From Littorina saxatilis (Eukaryota > Mollusca > Gastropoda > Littorinimorpha > Littorinidae), in the NCBI RefSeq assembly GCF_037325665.1, contig NC_090246.1, positions 37,345,317 to 37,409,316 on the forward strand: a stretch of DNA of 64,000 nucleotides, in the 5' to 3' direction. The translations under genes were made by a program, and so were the position numbers. Shown here piece by piece: positions 59,962 to 64,000 of the stretch; within the stretch, counting starts at the first letter, position 1; each line of letters begins with the position of its first letter. Below the pieces are notes generated by a model that made no database searches, was not told the origin of the DNA, and saw only the letters and a program-made list of their open reading frames with translations.

Positions 59962-62015
59962 AGAATGGATGTGAGTGTGTGTGTGTGTGTGTGTCTGTGG
60001 TCGCCATACCTCAGAGATGGCAAGAGGCAGGAACAAGATATTGTGCATGCACACTGCCTAGAAACCGCTGATGTGCACCTGGGTTTTAGATTCTTAATTC
60101 ATTGTTTCCTTCCTCAGATTATGAACCTCCCCTTCAATAACAGCCTATATAATCAGGGTTCCACACAACCCCAAAAGTCAAGGGTATTCATACCCTTTCA
60201 GGAAAAAAAGTAAAGGGTTTTTATACCCCTTCCAGATTTTTCACAGGGTATGAGTGACAATCGGTGTATCCATGAAATGTCATTTTTTTCCCATATGATT
60301 GCCTGTCTGGTAGTTATCACCTTTGCCATTTTGACAATACATGTAATATATCATAGTGTATCAATGCATTCAAGTCTTTTTTTCTTTCTTTTTTACTTCA
60401 ATGGATACCTCTTTTTCTATTATGTCGCGAGTTTTCGTGTAATTTTCTTTGGATTGTAAAATTAAAATGATTGATACTAACTCACTGCTGCTCTGGCTGC
60501 AACTGCCAAACGACAATTTTGTCTGTTTGGGGTCGGGGTTTTGTTCTTTCGTTTTGCGAGGCATTTTTTTAAGCAGGCGACAGCACCGGATAGGCTAAAG
60601 CGAACAGTGCCATCGAGATGATCAGTTTAAAGATATCGCGCAGTTTGAGGACAAGGGAGGCAACCTCTGCTTCACGGCGTGTCAATGTCGACAGAGGAGT
60701 GGCACGAACACGGCGTGTACTTTAGTGGTCTCAGTAGAGCAGGTGGCCTGCGTGCTGTTGCTTGTAAACTAGCAAAGGCTATACCCTTTCAGCGTTTGAC
60801 TCGTACATTTTTTTTACCTCTTTGGAAGAAAACAGTTACGTATTTATACCTCTTCAGAGAGCATCTCGTACGTGATTTGGAGGGTCAAAGGGTATTATAC
60901 CCTTAATTCTACATGATGTAGAACCCTGATAATGCAAGACCAGTTCGGTGCCTAGCGTTCACATGTAGCAAGCACATCATGCCAGTGATATTAGAGACGC
61001 TCTATTGAAGCCGGGCCTGACTGCTAGTGAAAAAATAAAAAAAATCCCAACAAAGACCCCTCCTTTTTACAAACAATTTTGCAGGTCGTTTATGGGATGT
61101 TTTTATGGTATCTTTCTTAAAACTTTTTTCTAACATTCTGCTTGATCCATTCACCTCATTTCTTTTTTTACACAAATATTAACCAGGCATGGGAATTGAA
61201 AATTGTAAAAAAGGCGGAAAATTTATAACTGAAGACGCAAAGCGTCAAGTCGACGGCGCAAAGCGCCTAGCCTTACTAGGGGGGTCCGGGGGCATGCCCC
61301 CCCGGAAATTTTTTTTCTCCAAAGAACCCAGATGGTGCAATCTGGTGTCATCTGAGCTCCAAGTTTGCCATTAAATTCTGTTTTTAGAATCAGAGTTTTT
61401 AGTACAAAAATGTACCAAATTTTGCTTACATGTATTATATATGGTTTAAATTTGAAAAAAAATTTATCTGTTGAGACAAACAGGAAAATGTAACTTGTAA
61501 CATAATCTGTGCAATCTGGTTTACTTTCAAACATAAAAGTTCAATAACTGAGGCGGGCGGTAGCAGTGCGTAAACAAAGTACGGAAAGTTTTCGCGGGCT
61601 TTTGCGCAAAGGCCAAAGTAACCGGTGCTTTTTTTGTGTGCCTCCCCCCTTTATTTTTTCGGCGGACACTTTTGCATTTTCGGCGGAACAAAAAAAAAAT
61701 TCGGCGGAAATCCGCCATTCGGCGGACAATTCCCATGCCTGATTAACATTAAAATAAACTCACTCCTAAACTACATAATCTGCAGTCAAAACATAACCCG
61801 TAATGTTCATTCCTTTCATATGCAGCAGGGAGCAAAAACATATTTTACCTGGCGGTTAAGCTTGCAGCCTAAGATCGATCCAGAGTAGCTGTAGTTGCAA
61901 ATCTCTGTGCCCTTTTTAAAGTGGCACACCTTGAGTTTCCGGGGATGCTGCTGATTGACAATTGCCACCAGGCTACTGGCAAACAATCGCTCCACGATGT
62001 AGGCTTCTTCCTGGG
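36783..62015 (-). CDS. WIPI2: WIPI2/ATG18 PI3P-binding beta-propeller (nine exons, 5' end off right edge)
   Basis: PROPPIN-family WD-repeat protein that reads PI3P on the forming phagophore and recruits ATG16L1 for LC3 lipidation (family knowledge). Minus-strand exons: 62015-61849, 59454-59260, 58352-58260, 57449-57379, 56752-56645, 56181-56017, 49619-49512, 46225-45948, 36910-36783; phases agree at every junction, giving 436 residues. Near-identity to human WIPI2 as recalled: [52 protein letters not shown] with the FRRG phosphoinositide motif, [29 protein letters not shown], and the C-terminal [12 protein letters not shown]. This assigns it to WIPI2 rather than WIPI1. The second-to-last exon is longer and richer in Ala/Gly/Ser than its human counterpart. 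Residues upstream of YIVERLF (about 80 in human) lie outside the window. Confidence 0.96.
37227..37410. mobile_element. MITE of the CAGTGGAACCCCC family
   Basis: The ends TGGGCCCCCTTTTAAGAC and GGGAGGTTCCACTG are diverged inverted repeats of the same family as 29320-29765. Confidence 0.6.
37967..39028 (-). mobile_element. (GAAA)n-tailed retroposon split by nested repeat, 5'-truncated
   Basis: The halves are 37967-38091 and 38875-39028. It lacks the terminal CCCGCGGGTT block. Confidence 0.88.
38092..38874 (+). repeat. TCAAGGTCA-rich repeat, copy 4, nested
   Basis: Full copy with small internal deletions, inserted at the same point of another retroposon copy (37967-39028). Confidence 0.92.
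39881..39901. repeat. Poly-G tract
   Basis: About 20 consecutive G in the GC-rich block. Confidence 0.8.
40896..42302 (-). mobile_element. (GAAA)n-tailed retroposon interrupted by piggyBac-type MITE
   Basis: The whole unit is flanked by ACCATCCAGT (40886-40895, 42303-42312). The retroposon halves are 40896-41174 and 42207-42302. Confidence 0.9.
41175..42206. mobile_element. piggyBac-type MITE with exact TTAA duplication
   Basis: TTAA at 41171-41174 and 42207-42210. The ends AGGCACAGTAAGCCTCCCGT and ACGGGAGGCTTACTGTGCCT are perfect inverted repeats. The right-end sequence is present twice (41870-41979 and 42098-42205). The retroposon it interrupts shows the empty site as a single TTAA. Confidence 0.92.
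42627..42760 (+). repeat. Interspersed repeat (TTCTTCGTTCATGGGCT family)
   Basis: The same text (GTTCATGGGCTTAGACTCCC ... GAGTGGATTTTTACGTGTAT GACCG) appears at 59105-59195. It is preceded by (CTT)n. Family unknown. Confidence 0.7.
43444..43817 (-). mobile_element. (GAAA)n-tailed retroposon, full copy with 12-bp TSD
   Basis: GGCCATTTGCAC flanks both sides (43432-43443, 43818-43829). Confidence 0.92.
44480..45900. other. WIPI2 intron / distal sequence, nothing recognised
   Basis: AT-rich, with short CA runs near 44880. No coding similarity was seen. The in-frame stop for a retained-intron WIPI2 isoform lies at its right edge (near 45925). Confidence 0.4.
45948..46225 (-). CDS. WIPI2: WIPI2 penultimate exon, variable tail
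   Basis: It starts [20 protein letters not shown] (human RLDGSLETT) and continues 92 codons of Ala, Gly, Ser and Pro-rich sequence to [10 protein letters not shown]. The donor GTGGGT is followed in frame by GGWPNS and a TGA near 45925, so an intron-retained isoform would stop there. Confidence 0.88.
46334..46372 (+). ncRNA. Second hammerhead-like motif
   Basis: ATC, CTGAAGA, a stem GCAGC/GCTGT with loop AACAA, GAA, self-complementary ATAT, T, GAT pairing with ATC. It has the same architecture as 16188-16227, with a weaker stem I. Confidence 0.35.
46414..47240 (+). repeat. ~870-bp repeat family, full copy
   Basis: It has the same ends and order as 11911-12781, lying in the last large WIPI2 intron region. 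It starts directly after a hammerhead-like motif. Confidence 0.87.
47660..48368. mobile_element. piggyBac-type MITE, TTAA-flanked
   Basis: GGGGAGGTGGGCCAGTGC and its exact complement form the ends, with TTAA on both sides (47656-47659, 48369-48372). The 709-bp interior has no transposase. Confidence 0.88.
48395..48531. mobile_element. MITE of the CAGTGGAACCCCC family
   Basis: It starts CAGTGGAACCCCCCC and ends TTTTTTCACTG with AGGTCTTAAAAG inside. It lies directly after the piggyBac-type MITE. Confidence 0.65.
48552..49416 (-). repeat. ~870-bp repeat family, full copy
   Basis: Inverted relative to 46414-47240, in the same WIPI2 intron. The two copies could pair as a long stem in the primary transcript. 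Confidence 0.88.
49512..49619 (-). CDS. WIPI2: WIPI2 exon
   Basis: It codes [20 protein letters not shown] then [15 protein letters not shown]. This is the last propeller blade. It lies 6.4 kb from the preceding exon. Confidence 0.94.
50139..50285. repeat. (GT)n microsatellite
   Basis: Interrupted GT runs with GCTTGCATGT spacers. Confidence 0.95.
50688..51308 (-). mobile_element. Head-to-tail dimer of (GAAA)n-tailed retroposon with one TSD
   Basis: The first unit is 50688-50914 (short) and the second 50915-51307 (full). A single 12-bp duplication AAGAATTGATCC lies outside the pair (50676-50687, 51309-51320). None lies at the inner junction. Confidence 0.9.
52840..53129. mobile_element. 290-bp MITE with 9-bp TSD
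   Basis: It has ~50-bp perfect inverted ends (GCTGATGGGGTCTATGTCGA... and complement). TCAAGTGAG is present on both sides (52831-52839, 53130-53138). A 9-bp TSD is typical of Mutator-like elements. Confidence 0.9.
53573..53757. mobile_element. Diverged MITE of the CAGTGGAACCCCC family
   Basis: The GGAATCCCCCTTTTAAGAT ... GGTCTTAAAAAGG body and the GGAGGGTTTCAATT end are recognisable but worn. Confidence 0.45.
54114..54269 (-). mobile_element. Helitron 3' end fragment
   Basis: On the minus strand it ends with a CCCGGCGAAGCGGG hairpin then TATTCATCTAG|T. The palindromic GCCGGCTTTGCCGGG units are repeated. It matches the right part of 59500-59919. Confidence 0.75.
54290..55980. other. WIPI2 intron sequence, nothing recognised
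   Basis: AT-rich with short ORFs only. A ~30-bp direct repeat (CTTCTAAAAATAGTAA) occurs at 54269 and 54321. Confidence 0.4.
56017..56181 (-). CDS. WIPI2: WIPI2 exon
   Basis: It codes [20 protein letters not shown] through [20 protein letters not shown]. This is the membrane-inserting loop region and the start of blade 6 or 7. The donor is GTAAGT. Confidence 0.94.
56645..56752 (-). CDS. WIPI2: WIPI2 exon
   Basis: It codes [20 protein letters not shown] then [15 protein letters not shown]. The donor GTACTA is unusual but is required by the phase of the next exon. Confidence 0.93.
57379..57449 (-). CDS. WIPI2: WIPI2 exon with FRRG motif
   Basis: It codes [20 protein letters not shown] then GVK. 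FRRG supplies the two arginines that bind PI3P and PI(3,5)P2 in PROPPINs, so lipid binding is retained. Confidence 0.96.
58260..58352 (-). CDS. WIPI2: WIPI2 exon
   Basis: It codes [20 protein letters not shown] then [11 protein letters not shown]. Both boundaries are at codon ends. The donor GTTTGC is weak. Confidence 0.93.
59105..59195 (+). repeat. Interspersed repeat (TTCTTCGTTCATGGGCT family)
   Basis: A shorter second copy of the repeat at 42627-42760, in a WIPI2 intron just 65 bp from an exon. Confidence 0.7.
59260..59454 (-). CDS. WIPI2: WIPI2 exon
   Basis: It codes [20 protein letters not shown] through [11 protein letters not shown], 65 residues. It is phase 0 at both ends and is nearly identical to vertebrate WIPI2. 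Confidence 0.96.
59500..59919 (+). mobile_element. Nonautonomous Helitron-like element
   Basis: The 3' terminus has a short hairpin (CCCGGCGAAGCGGG), a ~10-base spacer and CTAG followed by T, the rule for Helitron ends. The body carries GCCGGGTACGCGGCGAAGCC palindromes and a GT/CTGT start. It is noncoding. The 5' boundary is approximate. Confidence 0.7.
59921..59960. repeat. (TA)n microsatellite
   Basis: A TA run abutting the Helitron 3' end. Confidence 0.9.
60154..60929. mobile_element. hAT-like MITE with 5-bp TSD
   Basis: CAGGGTTCCACA and TGTAGAACCCTG are inverted ends, flanked by ATAAT on both sides (60149-60153, 60930-60934). The interior carries inverted GGGTAT/ATACCC blocks and no transposase. 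Confidence 0.82.
61184..61741. mobile_element. hAT-like MITE with 6-bp TSD
   Basis: The 15-bp inverted ends CAGGCATGGGAATTG/CAATTCCCATGCCTG are flanked by ATTAAC (61178-61183, 61742-61747). It includes a GGGGGCATGCCCCC palindrome. It sits 108 bp downstream of a WIPI2 exon within the intron. Confidence 0.88.
61849..62015 (-). CDS. WIPI2: WIPI2 exon (first in window)
   Basis: It begins with two bases completing a split codon, then [20 protein letters not shown] and on to [17 protein letters not shown]. These are the first and second propeller-blade strands. The acceptor is TTTTACAG, so at least one further exon lies upstream. Confidence 0.94.
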
Positions 62016-62019
62016 CTGT

Positions 62020-62389
62020 AAAACATAAATGTATAAGGATTTAAACAGATGTAAGAACTAAGATGTTTTGATATCACCTAGGAATCTTTTAGTTTTTTGT
62101 GTGCATAAACTTTGCCTATGTTTAATGGTGCCCTATTTCACAAATTGAATGACCTGTAAGTGTAATAATATACATTAATACAGTACTAAAACTACTACCC
62201 ATCTGCTGCATGTTTCATTTCCAAGATCTTGAAATTGAGGTGAAACTAATCATAACTGTGGTCAAAATTAGTCAAGTTTATTCTTAGAAAAACTTGCTAT
62301 GCTACCTTGTGTTATAGCTATTACATTTTATTTACAATAACTAACCAATGTCTAATACTTATACTTTAATAATAATAGTAATATTGTTG
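62020..62389. other. WIPI2 intron, nothing recognised
   Basis: AT-rich sequence upstream of the first WIPI2 exon in the window. No further WIPI2 exon was found between here and 64000. Confidence 0.45.
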
Positions 62390-62560
62390 CGACCCATCTC
62401 GTCATCGGCGCTTTTCCGGAAATGACCTGCGCTTTGTTGGAATTCCAACAATGGCCGCCATTGTAGGAATTCCAACTTTGCACTACGCAATTCTAGAAAT
62501 GTACCGCGCGCATAGTCAGAATTCTGCTCTTTCTTAGAATGCGATGTAAAATGATACAAG
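62390..62560. repeat. Interspersed repeat fragment
   Basis: Blocks CCGGAAATG, GCGCTTTGTT and CGCGCGCATA are shared with the left part of 63240-63700. The class is not recognised. Confidence 0.4.
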
Positions 62561-63239
62561 TCATGATGGCCAATGATGATCCTTGTGTTTTAAAGTGATC
62601 AATGCTTAGTCTTGAAAAAGCAGATCTCTGCATTGTATAACGCACCAAACCAACCGAATTACAAAAAGCAAAAACACTTTTGATAACTTCGGCGGGCTGT
62701 AACAACACAGTTCAACGACCCATCCCACTCGACCAAAACGCACCAATTTTACGTAATTTTTAACGTTTCAGATCTTACATTTTACAACAACAAAAACACA
62801 ACAAGAGTGTTCCGATATAACTTTTCACTGGTAACTATCGATTGTAATAATTTTTTACTCAGTCTTAACTGATTATATATTAAACTCACACAGTCTCTCT
62901 GGGCTGTAGAGACAGCATTACGTCCCTTTACTGAGTAGGCTCTTGTCACTGCATGGTAATCTAGGCTCTTGAAACGTAATGTGCAAGTCTGTGCGCTATA
63001 TTGATGTGATGGATTGTTGCAAAATGTTGATTCAAATTAAAGATGATTTCAGCCTGTTGTAACAAACTAACACTCTACTCTGAGAAAAAAAATCATTGTG
63101 TTCAAAATAGATCGAGACACCAGCAACAAGCCAGCTGCATGCGCTGAGTGTCACTGAGAGAATTGTTACACAGTGTACCCCACACCCCGAATTCAAGACT
63201 TCCCCTGTATAAGACCTTGCTTTTTCATATACCTTATTC

Positions 63240-63700
63240 ATGACCTGTGAAAAGGGTATACTTTTTTGTGCCAGTCGAAGGGTTGCCATTTCTAGAACGA
63301 GGTAGCTCGTTTCCGGAAATGCGGCGCTTTGTTATGTTATATGAAGTCTTATATCGCGCGCGTATCTCCAGACTAGGACTCAAGGCGCAGGGATCTATTT
63401 ATGCCGTCCGTGCGAGATGGAATTTTTTTACACAATACATCACGCATTCACATCGACCAGCAGATCGCAGCCATTTCGGCGCATATCCTACTTTTCACGG
63501 CCTATTATTCCAAGTCACATGGTGGACATTTTTTATTTATGCCTATACAATTTTGCCAGGAAAGACCCTTTTGTCAATCGTGGGATCTTTAACGTGCACA
63601 CCCCAATGTAGTGTACACGAAGGGACCTCGGTTTTTCGTCTCATCCGAAAGACTAGCACTAGTCTTGAACCCATTTGAAATTTGTTGGAAATCAAATGAG
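63240..63700 (+). repeat. Interspersed repeat
   Basis: It contains GGGATCTTTAACGTGCACAC and CGAAGGGACCTCGGTTTTTC, text I associate with a widespread molluscan repeat. The open frames across it have no known domain. Confidence 0.5.
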
Positions 63701-64000
63701 GTTTCGGGAAATCCCGATTATTCCAACTCTGCCCCGGATTCTTACTTTACGCCCAACAATATTACTAATATTGTAATAAGTCTAAATAACTGTGTATAAC
63801 TTTATTATAAGATGGAAGCAAGTTACCCAAGGAAATCCGAAGAAATCCATATTTCACAATACATTTTCAAAGCCCCATGCAATATACACTTTCTAAACAC
63901 ACCCCAAAAAATCTTTAAACACAACCCACAAGACTTCGATATCTAACTGACCAGATGTTCCGTTTCACTTGACCATGACTACGTCAGCAAGTCATTCATT

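Overview
The window is eukaryotic nuclear DNA, most likely from a marine gastropod mollusc. This is inferred from the gene content, long repeat-filled introns, long (CA)n and (TATG)n microsatellites, and several repeat families I associate with molluscan genomes. Species cannot be fixed from the sequence alone.

Three host genes can be read by joining exons whose phases agree at every junction. (1) PRIMPOL (primase-polymerase), minus strand: the first six coding exons (3930 to 840, 156 residues, including the catalytic DLE motif). It runs off the left edge, and probable noncoding 5' exons lie at 5406-5559 and near 6263-6350. (2) ATAD1/Msp1, the membrane-anchored AAA+ ATPase that extracts mislocalised tail-anchored proteins from mitochondria and peroxisomes, plus strand: ten exons from 13593 to 27507, complete, 392 residues. 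(3) WIPI2/ATG18, the PI3P-binding beta-propeller of autophagosome formation, minus strand: nine exons from 62015 to 36783. Only the first exon or exons (roughly the first 80 residues by comparison with human WIPI2) lie beyond the right edge. PRIMPOL and ATAD1 are divergent; ATAD1 and WIPI2 are convergent. They are ordinary housekeeping genes with no operon-like relationship.

Most of the rest is transposable elements, many with readable ends. They include a full-length degenerate mariner (17544-18845), a Penelope-like fragment (8266-8916), a CR1-like RT fragment, a 5'-truncated LINE with an open RNase H ORF and target-site duplication (32042-33285), and a (GAAA)n-tailed retroposon family with clear TSDs, including a dimer inserted as one unit (50688-51308). 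There are TTAA-flanked piggyBac-type MITEs (25667-26394, 41175-42206, 47660-48368), hAT-like MITEs with 5-6 bp TSDs (46-178, 60154-60929, 61184-61741), a MULE-like foldback element just upstream of the ATAD1 start (12877-13458), Helitron ends (59500-59919, 54114-54269), and an ~870-bp unclassified family. An ~800-bp family is packed with TCAAGGTCA nuclear-receptor half-sites (four copies). A 3.7-kb element in ATAD1 intron 4 carries an exact 180-bp tandem array.

The most interesting leads are the TCAAGGTCA-rich repeat, two hammerhead-like RNA motifs (16188-16227 and 46334-46372), the dimeric retroposon, the foldback element in the ATAD1 promoter region, and the tandem-array element. I found no rRNA gene, CRISPR array or bacterial-type system.
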